A DNA stretch of 40,185 bases. It comes from Methylophilaceae bacterium. Its GTDB lineage: Bacteria; Pseudomonadota; Gammaproteobacteria; Burkholderiales; Methylophilaceae. The notes under the pieces were generated by a model. The model was not told the DNA's origin. It searched no databases and worked only from the letters and a program-made list of their open reading frames with translations. Below, piece by piece: positions 7,773 through 16,332 of this stretch (positions are counted from its first letter, which is position 1; every line of letters begins with the position of its first letter). Location: NCBI GenBank assembly GCA_947451235.1, contig CANFZA010000012.1, forward strand, positions 1 to 40,185, in the 5' to 3' direction. The position numbers were made by a program, and so were the translations under genes.

Positions 7773-8300
7773 ATGATACTCAATTTCATATTATTCCAAG
7801 TCGCATGGTTTGCTTGCGTCGCAGGCGCAGCTGCAGGCAAGCCTTTTTTAGGTGTTGTAGTCACTTTTTTTGTGTTGCTTTGGCATTTATACCAAGCAAA
7901 GCAATGCAAAATAGAACTGAAATTGATATTGTCAGTCTTAATTACTGGTGCGATTTTTGATCAAATGATGTTGTCATTTCATTTTATTGAATATACACAT
8001 CATGGCTGGGGTAATTCAGTAGTGCCAGTTTGGATTCTTGCACTTTGGCTTGGGTTTGCGACAACACTTAATGTGAGTTTAGCTTGGATGCAGGGTAAAA
8101 CTATTGTCGCTGTTTTGTTTGGCGCTGTAGGTGGCCCGCTCGCTTATTTAGGTGCGCAAAAATTAGGAGCCGTGGTGTTGCCTAGCTTCACTAGTTATAT
8201 TGTACTTTCTATTGGTTGGGCAGTTTTAACGCCTTGTTTCCTTATTATTGCGCGTCACTTTAATGGCTATCAGAATAGCTCTCAGGAAAGTAAACCATGA
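7773..8300 (+). CDS. DUF2878 family membrane protein
   Basis: About 175 residues from the ATG at 7773, with five to six hydrophobic helices. It starts L-N-F-I-L-F-Q-V-A-W-F-A-C-V, the usual opening of DUF2878 proteins. An in-frame ATG at 7677 would add 32 polar residues and overlap the methyltransferase, so I prefer the shorter form. The family has no assigned biochemical activity but recurs beside CFA-type methyltransferases, DUF1295 and DUF1365 genes. Its stop overlaps the next start in an ATGA, so the two are translationally coupled. Confidence 0.75.
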   Translation: MILNFILFQVAWFACVAGAAAGKPFLGVVVTFFVLLWHLYQAKQCKIELKLILSVLITGAIFDQMMLSFHFIEYTHHGWGNSVVPVWILALWLGFATTLNVSLAWMQGKTIVAVLFGAVGGPLAYLGAQKLGAVVLPSFTSYIVLSIGWAVLTPCFLIIARHFNGYQNSSQESKP

Positions 8301-9067
8301 TAGATTGGCAAATTTTTACTTCTGGTTTAATGGCTATTGCCGTATTTGCCTTGTTTGGCTGGCTTATTAGTCTAGTTCGCAATAATGTAACGCATGTAGA
8401 TAGTATGTGGAGCTTGTTTTTAGCCATTGGCGCTTATGCATATTTCTTTAATTTCCATGATACCTCCCCAAGATCAAGCTTAATTTTAACTTTAGTCAGC
8501 ATTTGGGCCATTAGATTATGTGTTTATTTAACCTGGCGTAACTGGAACCCACATGAAGATCATCGCTATGCGGCTATACGAAAAAATAATCAGCCCAACT
8601 TTTGGTTAAGCAGCATTTATATTGTTTTTGGCCTGCAAGCGGTATTGGCTTGGATTATCTCCGCACCATTATTTGGCGCAATGGTGTCTAAGCAAGCCAT
8701 TAATTTTATTGATGTTATTGGGATTTTATTGTTTACTTTTGGTTTTTTGTGGGAAACCTTAGCAGACATGCAGTTAGCCAAATTTAAAGCGCAGTTATCC
8801 AATAAAGGAAAAGTGTTAAATACCGGCTTGTGGCGCTTCAGCCGCCACCCAAACTATTTTGGCGAATGCTGTGTTTGGTGGGGATTTTACTTAATTGCTT
8901 TTGCTGGTGGCGCTTGGTGGACCATTATTTCTCCTATTTTAATGACATTACTTTTGTTGAAAATAAGCGGCGTAGCTTTATTAGAAAAAGACATTGCTGA
9001 ACGCAGACCTACTTATGCCGATTACATCAAAAATACTAATGCTTTTGTACCTGGTCCACCTAAATAA
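8297..9067 (+). CDS. DUF1295 family (steroid 5-alpha-reductase-like) membrane enzyme
   Basis: 256 residues with about six membrane helices. The C-terminal motif L-W-R-F-S-R-H-P-N-Y-F-G-E (about residues 178-190) is the diagnostic NADPH/SAM-site motif of the steroid 5-alpha-reductase/ICMT superfamily. The acidic/tyrosine tail R-P-T-Y-A-D-Y is also present. It probably reduces or modifies an isoprenoid or acyl chain at the membrane, but the substrate is unknown. Its start overlaps the DUF2878 stop by four bases. Confidence 0.85.
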   Translation: MIDWQIFTSGLMAIAVFALFGWLISLVRNNVTHVDSMWSLFLAIGAYAYFFNFHDTSPRSSLILTLVSIWAIRLCVYLTWRNWNPHEDHRYAAIRKNNQPNFWLSSIYIVFGLQAVLAWIISAPLFGAMVSKQAINFIDVIGILLFTFGFLWETLADMQLAKFKAQLSNKGKVLNTGLWRFSRHPNYFGECCVWWGFYLIAFAGGAWWTIISPILMTLLLLKISGVALLEKDIAERRPTYADYIKNTNAFVPGPPK

Positions 9068-9133
9068 CATCCCAAATAAACATCTATACCGACTTTAATC
9101 ACGTATGTATGTGAATTGGAGGAATATGAAAAC

Positions 9134-9766
9134 ATGAAAGCTATACAAACGGCAGTTTTAGTCACCTTAATATCGAGTACACCGCTTGCACTTGCGAAAG
9201 ACTGGGACTTTGATGTTTATTTAGACAACGCAAAGATTGGTCGGCATCAGTTTAATTTAAGTGATGCAAATGTATTAACCAGTACCGCAAAATTTAACGT
9301 TAAGGTTTTGTTTATTAACGCTTATCAGTATGATCACAAAGCCGTAGAAACCTGGCAAGATGGTTGTTTAAATAGCCTTGAGGCACGCACCACTGAAAAC
9401 AAGATTGTTACTGATGTGAGTGGAAATTTAGTTGAGCCCAATTTTTTGGTGGGTAATGGTAAGGCCAGTTACAAGTTGCCCGCGTGCAGTATGACGTTTG
9501 CGTACTGGAACCCTAAAATATTGAGCCAAGATAAATTGTTGAATCCACAAAATGCGGAATGGCTATCAACTAAAGTGTCAAAACTTAATAACCAAACCAT
9601 AGCGGTTAAGGGTAGGAATATTGAGACCAGCCACTACAAGCTAGACGGTGCATTAGACGGGAAAAATAAGCTGAAAATTGAGCTGTGGTACAACGCCAAT
9701 AATGACTGGGTTGCGCTGAAATCAATCACACCTGAAGGCTATACCATTAATTACAAATTACGTTAG
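9134..9766 (+). CDS. Periplasmic DUF6134-type protein
   Basis: 210 residues from the ATG at 9134. GGAGG at 9118-9122 makes this start convincing over an in-frame TTG at 9116. A signal peptide with cleavage after A-L-A is predicted near residue 21. The mature protein begins D-W-D-F-D-V-Y-L-D and is beta-rich, with Y-Q-Y-D-H-K-A-V-E-T-W and two cysteines that could pair. This matches my recollection of the DUF6134 family found in oxidative-stress lipid clusters. Ligand and activity are unknown. The lipocalin gene follows 11 bases later, so the two probably work together in the envelope. Confidence 0.65.
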   Translation: MKAIQTAVLVTLISSTPLALAKDWDFDVYLDNAKIGRHQFNLSDANVLTSTAKFNVKVLFINAYQYDHKAVETWQDGCLNSLEARTTENKIVTDVSGNLVEPNFLVGNGKASYKLPACSMTFAYWNPKILSQDKLLNPQNAEWLSTKVSKLNNQTIAVKGRNIETSHYKLDGALDGKNKLKIELWYNANNDWVALKSITPEGYTINYKLR

Positions 9767-9777
9767 GTCACACCACT

Positions 9778-10332
9778 ATGCCACTTAAATTACTTAAAAG
9801 ATTATTCCTTATGACCATACTCGCTAGCATTTTATCTGCTTGCTCAACCACAAATTTACCGTCTATTGCCACGGTGCCTCAAGTGAATTTACCAAAATTC
9901 ATGGGCAGTTGGTATGTGATTGCTGCTATTCCGACCGCTATTGAAACCGAATCTTTCAACGCTGTAGAAACTTATAGTTTAGACAAAGATGGCTCTATTG
10001 CCACGACCTTTACTTATAACAAAGGTAGTTTGGATGGTAAATTAAAAACTTATCAACCACGTGGATTTGTCATGCCGAATAGTGGAAATGCTTTATGGGG
10101 CATGCAATTTATTTGGCCTATTAAAGCTGAGTACCGCATTGTTTATCTTAACGAAGATTACAGCCAAACTGTCATCGCTCGTAATGCCAGAGATTATGTT
10201 TGGATTATGGCGCGTACACCCACTATTAGTGATGCTGAATATAACAATTTAACGCAATTCGTTAAAGAAATTGGCTATGATATTAGTCAGTTACGCAAAG
10301 TACCGCACAACCACATTGATAATAAACCGTAA
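9778..10332 (+). CDS. blc: Outer-membrane lipocalin (Blc-like lipoprotein)
   Basis: 184 residues. The N-terminus is a lipoprotein signal ending in the lipobox L-S-A-C with Cys22 as the lipidated residue. Position +2 is Ser, which predicts sorting to the outer membrane. The lipocalin motif is M-G-S-W-Y-V-I-A near residues 41-48, and the second conserved block is Y-R-I-V-Y-L-N-E-D-Y-S. Bacterial lipocalins bind fatty acids or lysophospholipids and are linked to membrane stress. The position between the DUF6134 gene and a desaturase fits transport or storage of modified lipids. Confidence 0.85.
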   Translation: MPLKLLKRLFLMTILASILSACSTTNLPSIATVPQVNLPKFMGSWYVIAAIPTAIETESFNAVETYSLDKDGSIATTFTYNKGSLDGKLKTYQPRGFVMPNSGNALWGMQFIWPIKAEYRIVYLNEDYSQTVIARNARDYVWIMARTPTISDAEYNNLTQFVKEIGYDISQLRKVPHNHIDNKP

Positions 10333-10392
10333 TAATTGAGCCCAATAATCGATAGAATCTAACGCAATATTTACGGTAAATTTATACATATT

Positions 10393-11331
10393 ATGTTAAA
10401 AAAACTGATTAAATGGTTTGATAATAGCAAGGTTGAAATCGACAGCAGCCCTGAAACTGCCAGCGTTAACTGGCATCAAATCGATTGGGTGCGGGTCATT
10501 CCATTCGTGCTATTACATCTAGCCTGCCTTGGTGTTATTTGGGTTGGTATTAGCTGGTTTGCGGTTATTTTTGCAAGTTTGCTTTATTTAGTCAGAATGT
10601 TTGCCATCACTGGTTTTTATCATCGCTATTTTTCCCATAAAACTTACCGTACTTCAAGGTTATTCCAGTTTGTATTAGCCGTGTTCGGCGCTTCTGCGGT
10701 ACAACGCGGCCCACTTTGGTGGGCTTCTCACCACAGACATCATCACGTAAATTCTGATGAAGCTGACGATTCCCATTCACCAATACAACACGGTTTTTTA
10801 TGGAGTCATTTAGGCTGGTTCTTATCGGATAAAAACTTTTCTACCCGTACAGAACGCGTGAAAGAGTTGGCTAAATTCGTCGAGCTTAGAGTGCTAGACC
10901 GTTTTGACATTATTGTGCCGATTTTGTTGGCTTTTGGTATTTATTTGTTTGGCCTTTGGTTGGAAATTGAGGTTCCAAGCTTAGGCACTAATGGTTTGCA
11001 ATTACTGGTATGGGGGTTTTTCATCTCTACTGTGGTTCTTTATCACGCAACTTTTACTGTTAATTCGCTAGCGCATGTTTGGGGTAATCGCCGCTATGCC
11101 ACAACTGACCACAGCCGAAATAATGTATGGATTGCCTTACTCACTTTAGGTGAAGGTTGGCATAACAACCACCATCATTACCCGGGTTCTGCGAGCCAAG
11201 GTTTTTATTGGTGGGAAGTCGATTTCACCTATTACGGCTTAAAATTACTCTCAGCCTGCGGCTTGATATGGGATTTGCGTACTGTTCCTACCAGTATTCG
11301 TGAATCTAGAAAAATCGTAAACATTAAATAG
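10393..11331 (+). CDS. Membrane fatty acyl desaturase (delta-9 type)
   Basis: 312 residues with the three histidine boxes of the di-iron acyl-CoA/acyl-lipid desaturase family: H-R-Y-F-S-H near residue 77, H-H-R-H-H-H near 115, and H-N-N-H-H-H near 258. Hydrophobic helix pairs lie between boxes 1 and 2 and between 2 and 3. It would introduce a double bond that could serve as substrate for the neighbouring CFA-type methyltransferases. The gap to the lipocalin is 60 bases with no obvious terminator. I leave out a gene symbol because substrate type cannot be told. Confidence 0.88.
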   Translation: MLKKLIKWFDNSKVEIDSSPETASVNWHQIDWVRVIPFVLLHLACLGVIWVGISWFAVIFASLLYLVRMFAITGFYHRYFSHKTYRTSRLFQFVLAVFGASAVQRGPLWWASHHRHHHVNSDEADDSHSPIQHGFLWSHLGWFLSDKNFSTRTERVKELAKFVELRVLDRFDIIVPILLAFGIYLFGLWLEIEVPSLGTNGLQLLVWGFFISTVVLYHATFTVNSLAHVWGNRRYATTDHSRNNVWIALLTLGEGWHNNHHHYPGSASQGFYWWEVDFTYYGLKLLSACGLIWDLRTVPTSIRESRKIVNIK

Positions 11332-11392
11332 AATTTACTAGCTAGAATTCATTTAATAGAATACAAAAAATAATTATAAATAAGGTCGCACA

Positions 11393-12658
11393 TTGAAAAT
11401 AGCCATTATAGGAAGTGGTATTGCCGGCAATACCATTGCTTACCACCTTCAAAAACAACACGACATTACGGTTTTTGAAGCTGGAAACTACATAGGCGGG
11501 CATACGCACACGCACAGCATTGTTCACGAAGGTAACGATTACAACGTAGATACTGGTTTTATTGTATTTAACGACCGCACCTACCCTAACTTCATCGCAC
11601 TGCTAGAAGCGCTTAATGTGCCTTGGCAGCCTAGCGAAATGAGCTTTAGCGTGCGCACCGAATCTGCTGATAATAAAGGCATAGATTTAGAATACAACGG
11701 CACCAGCTTAAACACCCTCTTCGCCCAGCGTAGCAATTTATTTAAGCCATCTTTCCATCAGATGATTCGTGATATTTTGCGCTTTAATAAACAATCGCTA
11801 GAACTATTGGCCGATGGCGCAGAAATTAAATTAGGCGATTACCTACGCCAAGGCCGCTATAGCCAGCAATTTATTGATTACTACATTATTCCTATGGGTT
11901 CTGCCATTTGGTCAACTGAAGCAAGGACTATGCTGGACTTCCCAGCTCGCTTTTTTGTGCGATTCTTTCATCATCACGGCATGCTTACGGTGAATGATAG
12001 ACCTGAATGGCGCACAATTACAGGTGGTTCTAACGCTTATGTAGGCGCTTTAACTGAATCTTTTAAACATAAAATAAGATTAAATACACCTGTAGAAAGC
12101 GTGCGTAGACTAAAAACCTCAGTGCGGGTGAAGCCCTTACACGGCGAAGAAGAAAAATTTGATTATGTCTTCTTTGCCTGTCACAGTGATCAAGCGCTAA
12201 AAATATTAACTGATAAAACGCCCGCAGAACAACAGATATTAGGCGCTATTCCCTACCAAGAAAATGCCGTTTATTTACACCACGATGTTTCATTAATGCC
12301 TAAGCGAAAGTTAGCCTGGGCGGCTTGGAATTATCATGTCACTGAGATGCCAACTGAACATGTGGCGGTTACATACAATATGAATATTTTGCAAAACTTG
12401 CAAAGTAAAGAGCCATTGCTAGTCACGCTTAATCATACCAAGCTGATTAACCCAGCAAAAGTGATTAAGCGCCTTAAGTATATGCATCCTATTTACACGC
12501 TGGAAGGCGCTGCGGCACAAGCGCGGCATGCCGAAATTAGCGGGCAAAATCGCACCGCTTATGCTGGGGCGTACTGGCGTAATGGCTTTCATGAAGATGG
12601 CGTAGTTAGCGCTTTGGCCGCTCTTAAGCATTTTGAGGCTTCTGAGCATTTTGAGTAA
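11393..12658 (+). CDS. FAD-dependent amine-oxidase-like oxidoreductase
   Basis: 421 residues. The N-terminal dinucleotide-binding motif is I-G-S-G-I-A-G-N, followed by V-F-E-A-G-N-Y-I-G-G-H-T, the G-G motif of the amine oxidase/phytoene desaturase superfamily. The start is a TTG at 11393 with TAAGG about 8 bases before it. No ATG is available before the nucleotide-binding strand. Close relatives sit beside DUF1365 and CFA genes. In Rhodobacter-type furan fatty acid synthesis a similar flavoprotein desaturates methylated acyl chains, so the same role is possible here. The last codons repeat H-F-E, and the same AGCATTTTGAG nucleotide motif is duplicated at the end. Confidence 0.85.
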   Translation: MKIAIIGSGIAGNTIAYHLQKQHDITVFEAGNYIGGHTHTHSIVHEGNDYNVDTGFIVFNDRTYPNFIALLEALNVPWQPSEMSFSVRTESADNKGIDLEYNGTSLNTLFAQRSNLFKPSFHQMIRDILRFNKQSLELLADGAEIKLGDYLRQGRYSQQFIDYYIIPMGSAIWSTEARTMLDFPARFFVRFFHHHGMLTVNDRPEWRTITGGSNAYVGALTESFKHKIRLNTPVESVRRLKTSVRVKPLHGEEEKFDYVFFACHSDQALKILTDKTPAEQQILGAIPYQENAVYLHHDVSLMPKRKLAWAAWNYHVTEMPTEHVAVTYNMNILQNLQSKEPLLVTLNHTKLINPAKVIKRLKYMHPIYTLEGAAAQARHAEISGQNRTAYAGAYWRNGFHEDGVVSALAALKHFEASEHFE

Positions 12659-12707
12659 GCCCAAGATTTTGAGTACGCCTAACTCTTTGATAGATTTGGC
12701 TTAATTA

Positions 12708-13496
12708 ATGACTAATAGCGCCATTTATAAGGGCTGGGTAAATCATCAGCGTACTAAACCGCATCCGCATGGATTCAAATACAAGGTATTTATGATGTAT
12801 CTGGATTTAGATGAGCTAGCGGGTATTTTTAATGGGTTCAAATATTGGTCTAGTGAAACAAAAAATCTAGCATGGTTTAATTTTGCCCGGTTTAATCGTG
12901 CCGATTATTACGGCGACCCGAAAAAACCACTTAAAGAGGAAATTAGCCGTTTAGTGCAACAAAAAACTGGTCATGCGCCCAGAGGGAAAATTTGCTTGCT
13001 AACCAATATGCGTTATTTTGGCCACTGCTTCAACCCTGTGAGCTTTTATTATTGTTTTGAAGCCGATGGTACTAGTTTGCAAGCCATTGTAAGCCATATT
13101 ACGAACACGCCTTGGGGTGAGAAATTTGCTTATGTTCACGATTTTAACGCAGAAAAAATAACTAAAAATACCTCAAACGGAGCACTTCATGTGTTTAAAT
13201 TTAATAAAAACTTTCATGTGTCGCCGTTTATGCCTATGGATATTAACTATGATTGGGCTTTTAAAGTGGATGAAATCAGCAGCCCAAATCAATTATTCAT
13301 ACACATGAAAAACTTACAAAAAGGCCAGCCAATATTTACCGCAACGATGGCTTTAGAGCGCTATGAAATTAGTGAAAAAGCTTTAAATAGATTGCTAATA
13401 TCACATCCATTGATGACATTAAAAGTGGTCGCTGCCATTTATTGGAATGCACTTCTACTATGGCTAAAACGTATTCCGTTTCACACACATGAATAA
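12708..13496 (+). CDS. DUF1365 family protein
   Basis: 262 residues. The family hallmark R-Y-F-G-H-C-F-N-P-V-S-F-Y-Y-C-F is near residues 102-117, and the N-terminal Y-K-G-W-V-N-H-Q-R opening is typical. Function is unknown, but DUF1365 is nearly always next to the FAD amine-oxidase-like gene and a CFA synthase. This supports one lipid-modification pathway. The 49-base gap to the flavoprotein gene has no terminator. Confidence 0.88.
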   Translation: MTNSAIYKGWVNHQRTKPHPHGFKYKVFMMYLDLDELAGIFNGFKYWSSETKNLAWFNFARFNRADYYGDPKKPLKEEISRLVQQKTGHAPRGKICLLTNMRYFGHCFNPVSFYYCFEADGTSLQAIVSHITNTPWGEKFAYVHDFNAEKITKNTSNGALHVFKFNKNFHVSPFMPMDINYDWAFKVDEISSPNQLFIHMKNLQKGQPIFTATMALERYEISEKALNRLLISHPLMTLKVVAAIYWNALLLWLKRIPFHTHE

Positions 13497-13536
13497 ATAC
13501 ATCAATAAATACATCAACAAAATAAGTAACTTATTT
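13492..13536. repeat. Tandem 12-bp repeat followed by a small dyad
   Basis: AATAAATACATC is repeated exactly at 13492-13503 and 13504-13515, starting within the DUF1365 stop region. It is followed by the dyad AAATAAG-TAA-CTTATTT at 13520-13536. The rest of the 180-base gap before cfa is AT-rich with no clear promoter. Confidence 0.5.
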
Positions 13537-13676
13537 GAACCAAACTATTCGCTGAAGCGTCATTGTTATTGATAAAACTAAAAACAACTTCAAACTGTAT
13601 TATTTACATGCAATTTATGTAGGATTTTTGAACAAAAGTTGAATCTAAAAAACTAATCTTTGCGTATATATAAGCT

Positions 13677-14996
13677 ATGACTACAAAATCGATACCAGTA
13701 CCAGACCAATTAACCACCCAACTTAAGCAAAAAAGCCGATCTAAATGGGTGGCCAGTTACGCTAAAGCGCAAATTCTAAAACGTTTAAAACATCTTAAAG
13801 TTGGGCGTTTAACAATACTAGATGGCGATGAACGCTATGATTTTGGAAGCACATTCCCAATCAATCAAGATTCAATCAAAACAACCATTACGGTAAATGA
13901 CCCGCGTTTTTATGGCGAAATTGCCTTCGGCGGTAGCATAGGCGCAGGTGAAGCGTATATGCTGGGCTATTGGAGTGCAGATAATCTAACTGAAGTGATT
14001 CGCTTAATGTGCCTGAATCAATCGGTGATGGATGCCTTAGAAGGTGGCTATGAGTGGCTGACAAAGCCACTGATGAAAACCTTACACTGGTTGAATAGCA
14101 ACACCGCTGAAGGTAGCAGAAAAAATATTGCCGCGCATTACGACCTTGGTAATGACATGTTTTCGCTTTTTTTAGACACGACAATGATGTACTCAAGTGC
14201 TATTTTTGCCAGTGAAACCAGTACATTACTAGATGCCTCTAATCTCAAACTTAAAACTATTTGCGATAAATTAGACTTAAAAGCTACCGACCATGTCGTT
14301 GAAATTGGGACTGGCTGGGGCGGTTTTGCCATTTATGCCGCCATTCATTATGGTTGCAAAATAACCACAACTACTATATCTAAGCAACAATATGAATTAG
14401 CAAAAAGCCGAGTGCAATCGGCAGGCTTAGAAGATCAAATTACTTTACTGCTAGAAGATTATCGCGATTTAACCGGTACGTTTGATAAATTAGTCTCAAT
14501 TGAAATGGTAGAAGCGGTTGGCCATCAATACTATGACACCTATTTCGCCAAAGTAGGTGCGCTATTAAAACCTAATGGCCTAGCCCTGATACAAGCAATT
14601 ACTATTGCTGACCAACGCTACGAAAGCGCTAAATCATCGGTAGACTTTATTCAGCGCTATATATTCCCGGGCTCTTGCATTCCGTCTGTCACTGCCATGA
14701 CCAGCAGCATTACAAAAGTGAGTGATTTAAGGCTAACAGATTTAGAAGATATTGGCCCTCACTACGCGACGACCTTAAGAGTATGGCGTGAGAATTTCTT
14801 TGAAAATGTAGCGGGAATTCGCCAACTTGGTTACTCAGAAGAATTCATCAAAATGTGGGAATTCTACCTGTGCTACTGCGAAGGTGGCTTTGAAGAAAGA
14901 GCGCTAGGCGACGTGCATCTTTTACTGGCTAAACCAGAAAATAGAAGAGCTGCGTTTAAGCCAACAGCTCCACATGCAATAACAATATGTGGCTAG
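13677..14996 (+). CDS. cfa: Cyclopropane-fatty-acyl-phospholipid synthase
   Basis: 439 residues, the usual length for Cfa. An N-terminal domain (about 1-130) includes the conserved F-Y-G-E-I-A-F-G-G-S-I-G-A-G-E-A-Y-M block. The catalytic domain has N-I-A-A-H-Y-D-L-G-N-D-M-F near 143 and SAM motif I V-E-I-G-T-G-W-G-G-F-A near 200. It also has the conserved S-I-E-M-V-E-A-V-G-H and a C-terminal C-Y-C-E-G-G-F motif containing the bicarbonate-binding region glutamate and conserved cysteine. It transfers a methylene from SAM to cis double bonds of membrane lipids. It ends the lipid cluster, and its TAG overlaps the stop of the convergent doxX gene. Confidence 0.92.
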   Translation: MTTKSIPVPDQLTTQLKQKSRSKWVASYAKAQILKRLKHLKVGRLTILDGDERYDFGSTFPINQDSIKTTITVNDPRFYGEIAFGGSIGAGEAYMLGYWSADNLTEVIRLMCLNQSVMDALEGGYEWLTKPLMKTLHWLNSNTAEGSRKNIAAHYDLGNDMFSLFLDTTMMYSSAIFASETSTLLDASNLKLKTICDKLDLKATDHVVEIGTGWGGFAIYAAIHYGCKITTTTISKQQYELAKSRVQSAGLEDQITLLLEDYRDLTGTFDKLVSIEMVEAVGHQYYDTYFAKVGALLKPNGLALIQAITIADQRYESAKSSVDFIQRYIFPGSCIPSVTAMTSSITKVSDLRLTDLEDIGPHYATTLRVWRENFFENVAGIRQLGYSEEFIKMWEFYLCYCEGGFEERALGDVHLLLAKPENRRAAFKPTAPHAITICG

Positions 14997-15511
14997 TTGT
15001 AGCGCTTGTTGATCAGGTAATCCATACTTAACTTTCCTGCCCCACCAAATAGCAAAGGTAATAACATCATTAGGTAAATCACTGGTAATTTGTAATTACC
15101 AAATCCGTCGCCATTTTCATCCACAATACGGTAACCTTTAATTAGCTCGCTTAATGTTGACCAATTCGCAGGCCAATGAACCGAGGCAATGGCAACGATC
15201 GTTAATATGATGAGCGATATTGAAAAAAATCGTGTGGCCAGTCCAAACGCTAAGGCAAAAGCACCGGTTATTTCAAAAAAAGTAGCCATTCCCCAACTAA
15301 TATCTGGCGGTAGCAAATTAAAGGGAAAAGGAAATGCGATATCGACAAACCAATTAGTACCGTGAAGTTTTTCAAAGCCTGCTTCACCAAACTCCCAAGC
15401 TAACAGTACGCGCAAGAATAATGGAGGAATGCTATCTGAGAAAAAATTAAGACTTTCGATTATTTTTTTATATAGATTCAGACCTGCTGTGGCAAAAGAA
15501 CAAATGTGCAT
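14993..15511 (-). CDS. DoxX family membrane protein
   Basis: 172 residues with four to five hydrophobic helices. It shows the DoxX pattern of L-R-V-L-L-A-W-E-F-G near the first helix and F-F-E-I-T-G-A-F-A-L-A-F-G-L-A-T-R near the third. DoxX proteins are inner-membrane proteins linked to thiol or redox stress and, in betaproteobacteria, often to ECF-controlled stress clusters. The stop codons of doxX and the convergent cfa overlap by four bases. The upstream gap to msrQ holds a 28-bp palindrome, so it may have its own regulated promoter. Confidence 0.82.
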   Translation of the reverse strand: MHICSFATAGLNLYKKIIESLNFFSDSIPPLFLRVLLAWEFGEAGFEKLHGTNWFVDIAFPFPFNLLPPDISWGMATFFEITGAFALAFGLATRFFSISLIILTIVAIASVHWPANWSTLSELIKGYRIVDENGDGFGNYKLPVIYLMMLLPLLFGGAGKLSMDYLINKRYN

Positions 15512-15606
15512 TTTAAAATCCCTGTTAAAAAATCAATGTTAGGGTTAATGAATTCAAGAGCGTTGTAAAAAGCCTTGAGCTACATTTGTTGGTCGTTTGG
15601 TTGAGA

Positions 15607-15634
15607 AAATACTTACAAAAATTTGTAAGTATTT
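15607..15634. promoter_or_regulatory. Perfect 28-bp palindrome between msrQ and doxX
   Basis: AAATACTTACAAA and its exact complement TTTGTAAGTATTT are separated by two bases. It lies 18 bases downstream of the msrQ stop and about 96 bases upstream of the doxX start. It could be a dimer operator (TetR- or MarR-type operators have this shape) for doxX, or an AT-rich terminator for the msrPQ transcript. The short spacer favours protein binding over a hairpin. Confidence 0.5.
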
Positions 15635-15652
15635 CGATTGAGTTAGTATTGT

Positions 15653-16321
15653 TTAAGTGTTTTTTACTAAAGTTTTAGCTAGCGGCGGCTTAGTTGACGG
15701 CGCTATAGAATGCTTGCTACGTTTTTTATAGTAAATTCTAATGCCTAACAAAACAGCTAACACACAGGCGTAAAGCAAAGGCTCGCGTATGTCTTTTTTA
15801 ACTAGCCACCAAAAATGCACCACACCTAAAATTGCGATTAAATAGACCAGTTGATGTAGCGTTTTCCAGCGCTGACGCAGTAATTTCATCATGGCATTGT
15901 TTGAGGTGATCGCTAAAGGTACGGTTAAAACAAACGCAGCAAAACCTACTAAAATGCGAGGGTGCTTGCTAATGTCTTTGGTGATTTCTAGCCAATCAAA
16001 AGAAAAATCTAACCACACATAGCTTGTGATGTGTAGGCAGGCATAAAAAAACATGAACAAACCTAACATCCTGCGTAATTGTATTTGCCAAACGCGGCCG
16101 GTGAGCAGCCTTATTGGCGTTAGGCATAGCGTTGCCATTAGTATAAATAAAGCCCAAAAACCGGTAGATCTCTCTATAAATTCTATGGGGTTTGCTGATA
16201 GGTTTTCTTGCAAGCCTAAGTAAAATAAGCGTAGAAAGGGAATTAAGCAGGCCAAAAACACGCAAACTTTAATCCATAAAATTTGTTTTTTGCTGGGTGT
16301 GGCTATTGAAAATTTTGACAT
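15653..16321 (-). CDS. msrQ: Protein-methionine-sulfoxide reductase haem-binding subunit MsrQ
   Basis: 222 residues with six predicted helices, matching MsrQ/YedZ. Landmarks are E-F-I-E-R-S-T-G-F-W-A, L-R-R-M-L-G-L-F-M-F-F-Y-A-C-L-H and W-K-T-L-H-Q-L-V-Y-L, which carry the haem-ligand histidines. MsrQ passes electrons from the quinone pool or flavin reductase to periplasmic MsrP to reduce oxidised methionines. It follows msrP by 11 bases in the same operon. Confidence 0.92.
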   Translation of the reverse strand: MSKFSIATPSKKQILWIKVCVFLACLIPFLRLFYLGLQENLSANPIEFIERSTGFWALFILMATLCLTPIRLLTGRVWQIQLRRMLGLFMFFYACLHITSYVWLDFSFDWLEITKDISKHPRILVGFAAFVLTVPLAITSNNAMMKLLRQRWKTLHQLVYLIAILGVVHFWWLVKKDIREPLLYACVLAVLLGIRIYYKKRSKHSIAPSTKPPLAKTLVKNT

Positions 16322-16332
16322 TTCATAGCCAC

